NCBI GenBank assembly: GCA_004026145.2
Contig: CP034991.1
Location: forward strand, 11,512,110-11,576,109
Direction: 5' to 3'
Origin: Takifugu bimaculatus
Lineage: Eukaryota > Chordata > Actinopteri > Tetraodontiformes > Tetraodontidae
DNA: 64,000 nucleotides
Within the stretch, counting starts at the first letter, position 1; every line of letters begins with the position of its first letter. The notes under the pieces were generated by a model. The model was not told where the DNA came from, ran no database searches, and saw only the letters and a list, made by a program, of their open reading frames with translations. Shown one piece after another: positions 45,701-56,262 of the stretch. The translations under genes were made by a program, and so were the position numbers.

Positions 45701-48700
45701 CTAGAATGCAAAGTGTGCTGATACTTATTGGAGCCCTGAGAACACTTGACACACCTCATCATCCCGGATGACCTCCTCCCCAGCTGGGGCCTGGCTGCTC
45801 TTCTGCTTCAGCTCCCTCTCTGCAGAGGCCAGCTCCTCCCTCGCTTCCTGGAGCTCTTCGGCTTTGGACTCCTTCTTTCGGCTGATGATGGAGGCCTGGA
45901 TGAGTCACATAAATATATCAAACGGCTGCAGATTTTATTTCTTTGAAAAGGCAAAAGGCGAACCAGACCGGCCTGGAACGTGTGCAAACGAAGATAATGA
46001 AGATGGTCTGGCTTGGACTGCTCCTAGCTGAACAGCAGCCAGGAGCACTGGAATAGACGTAATATAATGAATCACGTTGGTCGCACAAGAAGCTTGCATG
46101 ACGCATGATTTAAGCAAAGATGATTATAAAGATGAGCATTTAGGGCAAGAAAGGGGGAGTTAAGAGTCTATACATACATAGAAATTATGTTCAGGAGTAA
46201 TTTTGATGTGAAAGCACGAAGCTTTAATGGATTTATGCTAAAAAAGAGACTGTTCAGTGAAGCAGGAAGCATGCAAAATACAGTATTAACATAATTATAC
46301 AAGAGATTTTGGATATTTCAACAAGGGAGGAGTAGTAGGTGTGACCACAGTCTTTTCGGGTTTATTAAAATATAACTAGAGGTGAAATTTCATCCAAACA
46401 TTTTGGCAATTAAAAAATACCTTATGTTCATTTTTATGACTGTGAAGGAAAAGGGAAGAAGCAGGGTGGAAACGTGAATATATCTATAACTATGTTATAA
46501 CAGAGCCTTGAGACGCACGAACAAACAAACGTAAAACGACTCATGCAAACATTGGATCTGATATTAAATGTGCTTCCACGTGAAAAGAAGTCAGAATACT
46601 GACTCGATCTTTTTTTAAATGTAAAGTCTAAAATTAGAAAGAAGGTTAACTATTTAACAAATCAATATACAAGGCAAATTGCATTTGTGCCAAGAACAAC
46701 ACGTAAGTACTTAAGTAAATATGAGCGTAACAGACAACAGACTGAGGAAATTAATTTTTTATTTATTTGGGTTTTTCCAAGTGCAGAAAACTGCTGAAAT
46801 GAAAGTAATGGTACTCACCTGCTGCCTGTACAGCGTCAGCTTGTCATCCATGGGATCACTTCTCATCATCCTCTTATCGATCATCTGATTGATCTGCATG
46901 TCGACTTCTTTAATCTGTGGATGGGGTGATTACGGGTTAGAACGTAGTGGAGTCGTGCTGGTCCTTTTAAAACAGGTCCTGACCTTCTCCTCCAGCTCCT
47001 GAACATCTGCCTGACCCATGGCTGGCTCTGTTGTCATTTTCTGAAGGTACCGCACTCTGTGTCTCATAGCCTCCAGCTCCTTTGGAAGCTTCTCTGAAAC
47101 CATGTAGGAGTTGATCTTGTTCTCTTCTTCCAGCTTCTTCATCAAATCTGACGGACCGAGAGTTTATTAAGAGAAGGGGAATGGAACCAAGACACAACCT
47201 GCAGTGCATGTTGGAGTTCATGTGTTATATTGTATTACATATTATAAAATAGTTACAAATCCATTGTGCTATGTGAATGTTATTTATTATAAATAGATAT
47301 GTTGCCATCGTTGCAGACTTTTGTAAAGAGAAGAAAACATGTTAACGTATGAAGCGAAGCAGGGGTCTAATGACATGAAGTCCATAAATTCACAACAGAT
47401 GTAGACAAATATATATATATATTCATTTAAATTTTAATTTAGAGGAAATGTGCAGCTACCGGTGGTCTAGGGATCATTTCAGGAGCTAGAAATGTGTAAA
47501 TGTGTCTTTGGGTAATGCCAGATCAGAGAACAAACAAAGCCGACACCTGATCATCTCTAAAGTGTCACTTCAAAGATCATTATAATTATGGGGTCTAAAA
47601 TGATGAAAGTCTATGAGCACAAAGACCCTTTCAGTCCCCTCCCCTCCATCATCTCTCCAGCTGTACTAGAAGAAGCAGAGGTAAGCGTGTCTTCTTACTC
47701 TCTGGACTGGCATCTCCCGCCGCCTGTTGCAAATCTTTCAGTTGCTGCTGTGACCTCTGGAGTCTCTGCTCAGCCTGGAACAACTGAACACACGGAATTC
47801 ATTATTGATCCGGTGCTTTAGCATCCACAACCTTCTAATACTGAGTTTCAGCCTCCAATAATCAACACTGTAATATGTATTTTTTCTATCTCTTGATGAC
47901 CATGGTGACTTTAAAAGTTTACTTGGTGCTTCTGCTCCTGTTTCTGGAGGCTCAGGGCCTCCTCTCTCTCCTTCTCTACACGCAGCTGCCTGGCGTGCTC
48001 CAGCATCCATTGATGGTTGGACACCGACTCCACCTGGTGGATAAACTATGTCAATACACCCATAACGCCTGTTAAGGGACTGTTAAAAATGATCAACAGA
48101 AATAACCAGGCATGTTTAACAGGGTTAGGTTTCACCTTTTGGCACAGCCTGTCAGCTAGGACCATGAAATCAACACCTGATAAATTCACAGCCTTGTTAA
48201 GACAGTTTCACAGCCTCTCAGGTCTTTTGGACAGGCTGCTAATGTGTCTGGAGGTCATGTTTTCATTCCAGAGTGAATCCTAAAGGGTTCCAAGTATGAG
48301 AAGCATGAAGAGGCCCGTGGGATCAGGCTACCTTACCCTCTTCTTCAATCGCTCCACACGTTTGAGTAGTTGATCCTTCTCTTCCTCCATTGCACTGATG
48401 TCCTTTTGAAGCAGAAAATGAAGTTAATCAATTTTGGAAGTGTCCAATTTAATTTCTAAGAAAATTGCTCATCAATTGAACGCCAAAGGTTTATTTTTAT
48501 TGTGCTACTAACTAGGACATATTAGCATATTTAGGAAGAATTTCTTTTTTGGTATCATATTTTATAATTAGTATTCTAAAGTCACTAATAAATTCCTGAC
48601 TTAATTTAAAACATTCATTATTGCCGGTTAACACAGTGAGCTGAAATGTATCCCCTACTTACAGTACAATTATCATGTTTCTAATGCATTTAAAATGAAA

Positions 48701-49512
48701 CAATGACAAATTCTAGCATTCCTCTGACCTTTTTAATTTCTGCCGTGGAGAAACCTGAGGTCCTCAGCTGTTCACACTCTTTGTGATAAGCCTTAAAACC
48801 TTCCACCAGTTCTTCATACTGGGAGCAAAGAGGCGACAGGTTAGTAGTTAAAAACAAAGACCACTAGTTGCACAGCACTTGGTGAAAGGTGTCAATTGAC
48901 CTGGTGAAAGGTGTCATTGATGATATCATCTTGGAGAAATTCTGCAGGTATATCAAGTTTGACAAGGAATCGGGCCAGATAAGCTCTCTTCTTCAGTTCA
49001 GGGACTCTCAGCAGGAGCCAGTGGAGGATGGGGTGCACCACAGGCTTGCTACCAGTCACCAAGCCTTTTCTAAAATCGCTCCTGTGTGAGATCAGAAGGA
49101 TATTTAGTGGATTCTACAGAAACACCGGATCAAACGCGTCGACGCACAAGACATTGGATGTGGTCCGTGCGCATTACTTACACATCAGGCATATTACCAG
49201 GGGGTTTATACTTCAACAATCCCAGCACAGAAAGCATCCTCTTCACCGTCTGTTCTGGCATTTCTTCGCGGATATCTATAGCATGCTGAAAACGGAAGTC
49301 GCATTAAAGGAGAATTGGAGTAAAGATAAGAAATGTGTCCTGCACGTCACACCGCCTAACGGAAATACCTTTGAGTCTATTTCAGCCAGGACATCGTTTA
49401 AAACTTGCAGCAGCTGCGTAGGTTCCAGGGAGTCGAACGTGATAAGATTAAAATTTTTCTTAAACGGCTCTCTGTTGAGTTGTTCAATGATCAATTTCAA
49501 CTGTTCGCCCAT
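39718..49512 (-). CDS. ift81: IFT81, intraflagellar transport complex B subunit, complete, two frameshifts
   Basis: The 18 coding exons are 49512-49369, 49285-49182, 49081-48901, 48818-48729, 48402-48337, 48033-47923, 47783-47699, 47147-46984, 46914-46819, 45895-45755, 42981-42832, 42312-42184, 41474-41384, 40721-40635, 40536-40464, 40286-40201, 40045-40000 and 39900-39718 (TGA). Corrected for two surplus bases they total 2025 nt, 674 residues (human 676). The N-terminus (NFNLITFDSLEPTQLLQVL) is the calponin-homology-like tubulin-binding domain. The rest is coiled coil (RQLRVEKEREE, YKKNRQEIAELKAEY, KAQYESCAAGLESNSSKL), ending IGQVIQEGGEDRLVL. IFT81 pairs with IFT74 to carry tubulin into cilia. 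Surplus bases sit at 41452-41453 (exon 13, 91 nt for 90) and 40465-40466 (exon 15, 73 nt for 72). Beyond each the conserved frame resumes, so both are probably sequence errors. Confidence 0.94.
40893..40952 (-). other. Candidate internal alternative first exon of IFT81
   Basis: ATG opens 20 codons (MSAIEELQQGDINRLCKSFV) and runs into a good donor, GTAAGT, in phase 0. That is exactly the phase of the next IFT81 exon (40721-40635). It is only 171 bp upstream of that exon and is not part of the canonical IFT81 protein. It could start a short C-terminal isoform or be coincidence. Confidence 0.3.
41026..41049. repeat. (TG)n microsatellite
   Basis: A TG run in an IFT81 intron, about 75-100 bp upstream (in gene sense) of the candidate alternative first exon. 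Confidence 0.92.
41475..42183 (-). other. IFT81 intron 12
   Basis: A 709-bp AT-rich intron (GTAAGT ... gttacag). Nothing else was recognised. Confidence 0.65.
42313..42831 (-). other. IFT81 intron 11
   Basis: A 519-bp intron (GTAACT ... aaaacag). Nothing else was recognised. Confidence 0.65.
42982..45754 (-). other. IFT81 intron 10 (largest intron), contains an unexplained ORF
   Basis: A 2.77-kb intron between the exon ending in RDDE and the exon starting LKRLVGKL. It contains the 288-codon open frame described separately. The remaining sequence shows no repeat family that I can name. Confidence 0.55.
43817..44683 (-). other. Uncharacterised 288-codon ORF inside IFT81 intron 10
   Basis: The longest non-antisense open frame in the window that I cannot attribute to a gene. 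Its first 90 residues are charged and protein-like (KLDLLPLHEKEARVYF, QLEKDERKLSEETKRALEK). The second half is Ser, Cys and His rich and looks less like a folded protein. It is in the sense orientation of IFT81 but not part of it. Possible explanations are a decayed retrocopy or transposon ORF, an alternative exon, or chance. No TIRs or target duplications were found. Confidence 0.2.
45896..46818 (-). other. IFT81 intron 9
   Basis: A 923-bp AT-rich intron. No supported features. Confidence 0.65.
47148..47698 (-). other. IFT81 intron 7
   Basis: A 551-bp AT-rich intron with a short TA run near 47410-47421. No other feature. Confidence 0.65.
48034..48336 (-). other. IFT81 intron 5
   Basis: A 303-bp intron (GTAAGG ... 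ccaccag). An 88-codon antisense ORF is not supported. Confidence 0.65.
48403..48728 (-). other. IFT81 intron 4
   Basis: A 326-bp AT-rich intron (GTCAGA ... tcaaaag). Nothing else was recognised. Confidence 0.65.
48880..48917. repeat. 22-bp-period tandem duplication across an IFT81 donor
   Basis: tggtgaaaggtgtcaatt (48880) recurs as tggtgaaaggtgtcatt (48902). The first copy lies just inside the intron and the second is the last coding segment of IFT81 exon 3 (NDTFHQ). The duplication places a second donor-like CACCAA|GTG word 22 bp inside the intron. Confidence 0.85.
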
Positions 49513-49755
49513 TTTTTAGCCGCACAAATCTGGCTTTCTGTGATAGTCTTATTAGCAAGCTAGCGTTAACTAGCTCCCAACGTCAACTAAGCTCTCCAAA
49601 ATGCTATCATGATTACTCTTTTTGCCAAATTCTATTTTACAAACGACGTAGACACAAACCGCTCTTGTTTCCCCACATACATAAACACCTATTTCAATTT
49701 TGTGGTAATTTGCTAATCTTGCTAATTTACAGGCACAAAAGCCACCACAGTCAAC

Positions 49756-49769
49756 AGATCCATGGAAAC
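49756..49769. promoter_or_regulatory. X-box-like (RFX) motif upstream of IFT81
   Basis: AGATCCATGGAAAC keeps the right half of the RFX consensus (CATGGNAAC) but departs in the left half (consensus GTTNCC). It is about 245 bp upstream of the IFT81 start codon, a usual place for RFX control of ciliary genes. A further GTTGCTA half-site is at about 49791. Confidence 0.35.
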
Positions 49770-50040
49770 CACCAGGGCGTCGTTGGGTTGGTTGCTAACA
49801 GGAAGTAGGAATTGGAGTGTGTTCAAAAGGGTTGTATTGCGTTAAATATGCGCAAATAGAAACAGAGGGAGAAGCTTAAATATTTTCATAAACTAAATAA
49901 TTTATCATAACGTTCAGGGCGAAGCGTTTCGACTTATTTTCAGACACCCAAACATCATTCTCAGATTTAATTATAAAGACAAAAACTTCTAAATATACTT
50001 TTCAGAAAAGACGGATTAATGCGAATTTAGTGTGTACAGT

Positions 50041-50080
50041 AAATGCCTTTTTAAATTTAAAAATGCCTTTTTAAATTTAA
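50041..50080. repeat. 20-bp exact tandem duplication
   Basis: Two identical adjacent copies of a 20-bp AT-rich unit (aaatgcctttt...aatttaa) in the IFT81/BCR intergenic region. Confidence 0.9.
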
Positions 50081-51097
50081 ATAAATCCCACCCAACCATG
50101 CCCACCCCCCCCCCATTCTGTCAGTATCTTATGTAAATTATAAAGAAAAATGCGATAAATCACAAAATATTTACAACCAATATAATTATTGGTTTGAAGT
50201 GGCCATAATTAGGTTTTTATTGACTTTATTTTTATGCAACGCTTGTTTGCTACATTGTCCGCGAACGCAACATTCTCTGGGTCAGGCTGAACTTTTGAAC
50301 CGTCAGATGGCGACATTTTCACTAGGCACAGCTTCAGGTTGCAAAACAATGAACTTTGGCAGGATTAACCACTGGAGAATAACTGAAAAGACAAGTGTAC
50401 AGTGCCAGAGAGAAACAAGCCGAGACCTGAGGCAAGACAAAGGGGAATACGTGCTCGCTCTTATCCAAGGGAACGATTGAAATAATGGGTCCGCTACACG
50501 AGTACGTGCTTTGATGGTTGATATAGTCGTTTTTCCTCTTCCACCTGAAACCAACACGTTCCTACGCGTTTCGCAGGACGTTTTGCTTTAGTTAAAGTGC
50601 CAGTTAATCTCATATTTCCTACAGATAACAGATACACAGACTTGGTGAGTCGTGTTATTACTGGACTCATTCGGGTTTGCATGAGTCCTGTCGTCGTCGG
50701 CGCTACCTGGGATCTCCGTTTGGGATTACGAAATGCTATTTGAAAACTTGTGCTTTAATCCATTTGGATTTGGGGAAAATCTCGTCCACGACCACGCTCC
50801 TCCTCTTTGTGCTGACACTGAAGCGGTGACGGAGGGCTGCGAGTTAGTCTGACACTAAACAGAGGAGGACACGGGATCTCCGGAGAATAAGAAGGATAAA
50901 CTCACATTTCCGGACAATAGCAGAAGGAGAAAAGATTTCTGAAAGGATCTTTAATCCTAATTCGTGTTTGGTTCTGCGTACCGGACTCCTCTTCTGCAGC
51001 ATGGCAGCTTTCTGGGTCTGGAATCAGTTAAGTTGTACTTTAGGGTATAATGTTTGTGTTGTTAGTTGATTAAGTAGTGTGTGTTGGAGAATTAACA

Positions 51098-54029
51098 ATG
51101 GTTGAACCTGTGGGGTTTGTGGAAGCATGGAGAGCCCAGTTCCCAGAATCCGACCCTCCGTACATGGACCTGAACTCGATGGGGGACATTGAACAGGAGC
51201 TGGACAAGTGCAAAGAATCTATCAGTCACTTGGAAAAGGAAGTAAACAAAGAGCGCTTTCGGATGATCTACTTGCAGACTCTGCTTGCAAAAGAGAGGAA
51301 ATCTTATGATGGGCAGCGTTGGGGTTTTAAGAGGACGCCCCAGGCGAATGACAGAGATCAGTCAGACAGCCAGATGTCCCCTGCACATGAGGCACCGGCA
51401 GAGCCGCTGCAGAAGAGGGGGCCAGTGAAGACAGCCAGATGTAAACCACATCCCGAAGGAGAGGTGGATGCAGGGCTACCAGCTAAACACAAAGGTGGCT
51501 TGTCACCAGTTTGCCAGGAGTCAGAGACTCCTGAGATCCCAGTGGGGACGGGCTCGGTGGCGGCTCTGAGATCCAACTTTGAGCGCATCAGAAGAGTGAA
51601 CTCTCACGGTGCTGCAGACAGTAGAGGGCTGTCAGTGATGGCGGGCCAGGAGAAACCATTCTACGTAAACTTGGAGTACCATCACGAGCGGGGGCTGGTC
51701 AAAGTCAATGACAGAGAGGTCTCGGACAAGATAAGCACCTTAGGTTCTCAAGCCATGCAAATGGAACGTAAAAGGTCCCTACACTCTGTCCCAATGAACC
51801 TGTCAGCCGCCACCGGGGACATCAACAAGGGTGTTCAGAGAGGCAGGTCCACTGAGGGGAACTGTGGCTACAACGGCTCATATGATGACCCTGAGGTCCA
51901 CCCACACTTCCTGAAAGACAGCGTGGGCCGCTCCGGTGGGGGGAAGTCCGAGCGGCAGCTAGCAGAGTGCCAGCCTTACACCAGTGTGTATGTCGGCGGG
52001 ATGATGGCTGAGGTTGACACCAGAGTCATTCATATCGGCGGCCGTAGCGTCGAGGAGGACATACACCACACCTGGCCGAGGCGTTCCTACTCCCCTGGCA
52101 GTATGGATGAAATCGGAGGCGGATACACGCCGGACTGCAGCTCCAACGAGAACCTGACATCCAGCGAGGAGGACTTCTCCTCAGGTCCGTCCAGTCACGT
52201 GTCTCCCAGCCCCACCACCTATCCCATGTTCATGGACAAGAGCCGCTCGCCTTCTCAGCACTCCTTTGAGAGCAGCAGCCCACCCACGCCGCTGTCTCAG
52301 AAGCGGCCGAAGCAGCAGGTGACGGTGTCTGAGGCCTCCATCATCGGGGTGCGTAAAACCGGGCAGATCTGGCCCAGTGACGGAGACTCCACCACATCTA
52401 GCAGGACCTCCCATGACAACAGTGTTCCAGGAGATCTGGGTAAGTGGTCAGGATATGCATTATTTTCTCAGCCCAATGAGCATGACCTTTAGCATTAACA
52501 GTAAAGATAATTTATTTATTTAGTTTATTTATCTGGTGTGGGGGGGATTTAAGTGAAATAAGGCAATGCTTTCTGGCTCCCACACCATGTTTGGGGAGTT
52601 ATAAATGTTCAAACAAAAGTATGTTTTATTAAACTGAATCCAAGTGTATGGGCCACCACAGAAAACATTTAATTATTGCTTAATTATCATATTTACTCTG
52701 TTCTTTCATCTCTTAATATCTGACCACATCTCAGAATTCTCCTTTTTTTTAAATAACCAAATATGATTAAATCCGTCCAGAAAAGAAGGATGAAGGAAAT
52801 GCACTTTTAATGAAATCCTAAAACTTGAGCCAGGATAATTTTGCTGCATGTTCCATGTAGTTTCCTTGATTAGAGCTGAGCCATTAGGATTGAAGTGGCC
52901 CACAAAAAAAGAGGCCAGGTTTGATTGAATTTCTTCCCCAGGTAATGAGGTTGGTTTTTTTTTGGTTTTTTTTAAACTTTAGTCCATGTTTAGTGAGTCA
53001 GAAACACCAGATCATTCCAGTTCAGCATGATTTGAGTCTGCACACAGGAAAACAGTTTAGCAGGTTGGATCCTGTACGAAATAATAAGCAGATTTCTAAT
53101 TGTAAGTGCTAGAGCAGCACTTTCATGGGTGTTTTCTTCTTCCTTTGTCAGCAGGCCTGCCCCCTTTTTTTACCCCCTTCTGCTCATTGAGTGGTTCTGC
53201 ATTCTCCCAGTGATGCTCTGAGTGAGACAGCGGCGGCCCCGGGGCTCCCTGCTCGCTCTCCCCTGTCCACCCCGAGTCTTTTCGCGTCACCACACATCAC
53301 TGTTGTTGTCCGCCGTGCTGGGTAATTAACTTAAAGGGGTTTGTCTAGCGTGATAAATTTAGGGAGGCTTTTTTTTGTTACGGGATTCGGGTGAAAAAGC
53401 CCTGACAACTCATTCAAAAAAAAAGAAAGAATGATTGAGGGGCCTAAAGTGTGTCATGTGAGCTCCAATCAAAGCTCCAGCCGTCAGTGTTTCCTGTTGT
53501 TGTATGTGAGCACAATAGGAGAATCAGTCATTGAGCGAGTATTGACACGGTAACAATGTAATGCTGTTAAGTGGGATGAGGCAACACAGCAGCACCAAGG
53601 ACACAAGGAGGTGGACGTCCCGTTTAACTAGGACGTTTCTCCAAGTGAGCGACGCACGGGGACGCAGAAAAGGGTGAGGATGCAAAAGGGCCATTATGAA
53701 ATATTCTGCCTCCCCGCCGGCCCAAAACCTCTTTTTCTCTTATCCAGCCTGGGTCAGATTAAGCAGATGAGCAGAATAATGTCATTTATGAAATAATGCT
53801 CTCCAAAGCTCCTTGACACAAAGCATGTGACTGCCGATCTAATAGGCATGAGGTGTAGGTCAGCGTGCTGCTGGGATGACTGAAATGTCCAAATTGATTT
53901 GACCAGGGTCATTCTGCTGAGCCATTCGTCAAGCCACCGCATATAAGATCATATTGTTGTTCTGTCTTTGTAAATTTAACCCATGATCAAATTATCCAAA
54001 CGCTTCATGACTTTTTGAGTATGTTGAAG

Positions 54030-54063
<34 letters not shown>

Positions 54064-56229
54064 CTATTCATTATACAGAAAGCCATTGAATCCAACAGAC
54101 ATAATAGCACGGTACATGCAATTAAAGAAGCATATTTAAAGCCCAGAAATGAGGCATGAAGAGATTTATGTTCCATTACTAACTGTTGCACTTATCCCAC
54201 TTGGAATACTATAGCACTGGAGAAAGTGCCTAAAAAAGATGGGAGGGATTAAAAACAGAAAAATGCTCATCAAGAGTAAGTATTATGAAATGACGGATGC
54301 GCTCTAAGTCCGTCTTTACCGTCGCCTCCAGATTCTGCATCATCAAACTGCGGATAAAGTCTCAAATGTGTTCGTTTCTTCTGCTCAACCCCCCCCCCCC
54401 CCCTCCTCCCCATCCTGCTGCTTTTGTCCAGACGAGACGCTGCTGACATCATGTCACAGCAGCATGCGGGCCTCCTTTTTTTGGATTACTAGTAGTCTGG
54501 ATTTATTTTCTGATGTTGTAATGTCATCGCTGGGCTCGTTTTCCGGATTAGGCCGGGCAGGCAGCCGGTTTTGAGGTTTTTCAAATAAACAGCTCTTTGT
54601 TGTGGTTAGCAGCTTTTTGGGAGCAGTCGGAAAGTTTTTTGGGGGGTCAGAAAGCACAAGAACACCCTCTTAAATCTGTTATATTAGCCAGTAAAACTGA
54701 CTTCATCTGGTTGCCTCAGCTGTCTGGCTGTTGTGCAGCCTTCCAGTCGGTGGTGATCACACACAGATTCCTGGGGTGTTGTGATCTGCTGTGTGTACGT
54801 TCTGCGTACCGTCACGTCCATCCTGGAATATGTGGGCTGTTGAGAGGAACTGATCAGCTGACACAAACAAACCCAGACTTGTCTATCAGAGTGTGCACCA
54901 TGAAATCTTATGGAATGAAGATGCACTAAATACGACATGTCTCAAGGGACTTTTTTTCTATAAATAGAATAGTAAGAGAGGTCTCCTGGTTTCTGGTTAT
55001 CTGGGGCATTTGTCAGGCCTCGCAGTGGGAGAGATGGTGATTAGCTGTGGGCCTTTAAAGAGGCCAAGTCTCTGATGGGTCTATTTTGCCATAGTTAATT
55101 ATCATCATGACAGGGGCATTCCTGTAGCCACAGGAAGGGTCTGAGTATGTAGACTATCTCATGGATAATTTATTACTACATGGTGGTTGAGGTCAGCCAA
55201 AAGTGAAATAATAACCTCCGACATTAGCTGAATCATAAAAGGTGTCTCTGAGATGTCGCGTCGCATATCTGCCCCAGGACTCCTGCAACCTCCCTGGGTC
55301 CCACCTCCTCTCAGTCCCTGTTGTCCCACATTCCTCCATGAAAAACCCCTCCCGATGACTCAAACTACAGACAGGGTCCAGATTCAGCCTGTGACCATAA
55401 GTAAATAGTTGATCGTTCGATCCAGGTCCGTTGGACGCAAACACACGAAGTTCTCAGGACCTCGGCGAGATCATTTATGAATGCAGATTAGGTCCTGCCT
55501 CACTGCGTGGAGACGGGGCAGGTAGACGGGCCTGACTGGGATTCCTTTGATGCTGATTCAGAGTGTCACACTAGAAGGTCTCTGTCTGCCCTGGCCTGGG
55601 TACAGACGTCGGCAGGTCTTGCTGCCTCAGCCGAAGTTGCAGCAGTCAAACTGCTGTCAAACTGCAGACTCATGAATATTTGAGGTCCCTGAAGGAAGCC
55701 CAGGCGGGCCAATCGTTGTACCTGGATACCAACATGTGAGGCTTCACTGGTAAAGGAACCTGAAGAATTCAGCCTAACCCATTCCTCCACAAAATGTCCG
55801 CCTCAGAGGAAGCGTTGGCAGCTCCATGCTCTGTTGTCTGGAAGCGAGACACCTGTTCTACTGTGCACTGTACTGGGTAAACTGGTGGAAAGCTGGCAGG
55901 CCTTCAGTGCACCAGGCAAGGCATTTCCAGCTGCTCCTGCACAAAAAACCTTTTGTTCCTCTCTGTTAAAGCTCTTGAGCGATCCCACCCTATTCACCTA
56001 TTAACTAGTCACACACTCGCATATGTGTTTGTCAGGAATAAAAAAATAAAGAAAATAATCTTTGGCATGTTTACGAGTGTGTGGGCCTCCTCAGGCTCAG
56101 GGGTCCTCCCTCGTGCTCGGCCTCAGCCCTCTGGCCCTGCTGTCTCAGCTCCCCTCCCTGTCCCACTCAAAGGGCCCTCTGTCCTGCTGGCTGGCAGGGC
56201 AAGTGTTTATGGAATGTCTCAGCTGCTTG

Positions 56230-56262
<33 letters not shown>

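Larger units (their letters stand above)
49513..51097. promoter_or_regulatory. Divergent promoter region IFT81 / BCR
   Basis: This 1585-bp gap separates the start codons of IFT81 (minus) and BCR (plus), so it carries both promoters and 5'UTRs. An RFX X-box-like word lies at 49756-49769. A CG-richer stretch upstream of BCR is at about 50490-50820. An exact 20-bp tandem duplication lies at 50041-50080. A 93-codon ORF (50199-50480) is unsupported. Confidence 0.55.

Noticed and set aside
51077..51097. Upstream in-frame ATG of BCR (seven extra residues)
   Set aside because: Known BCR proteins start at the Met-Val-x-Pro-Val-Gly-Phe sequence, which begins at 51098. The upstream codons have no counterpart.
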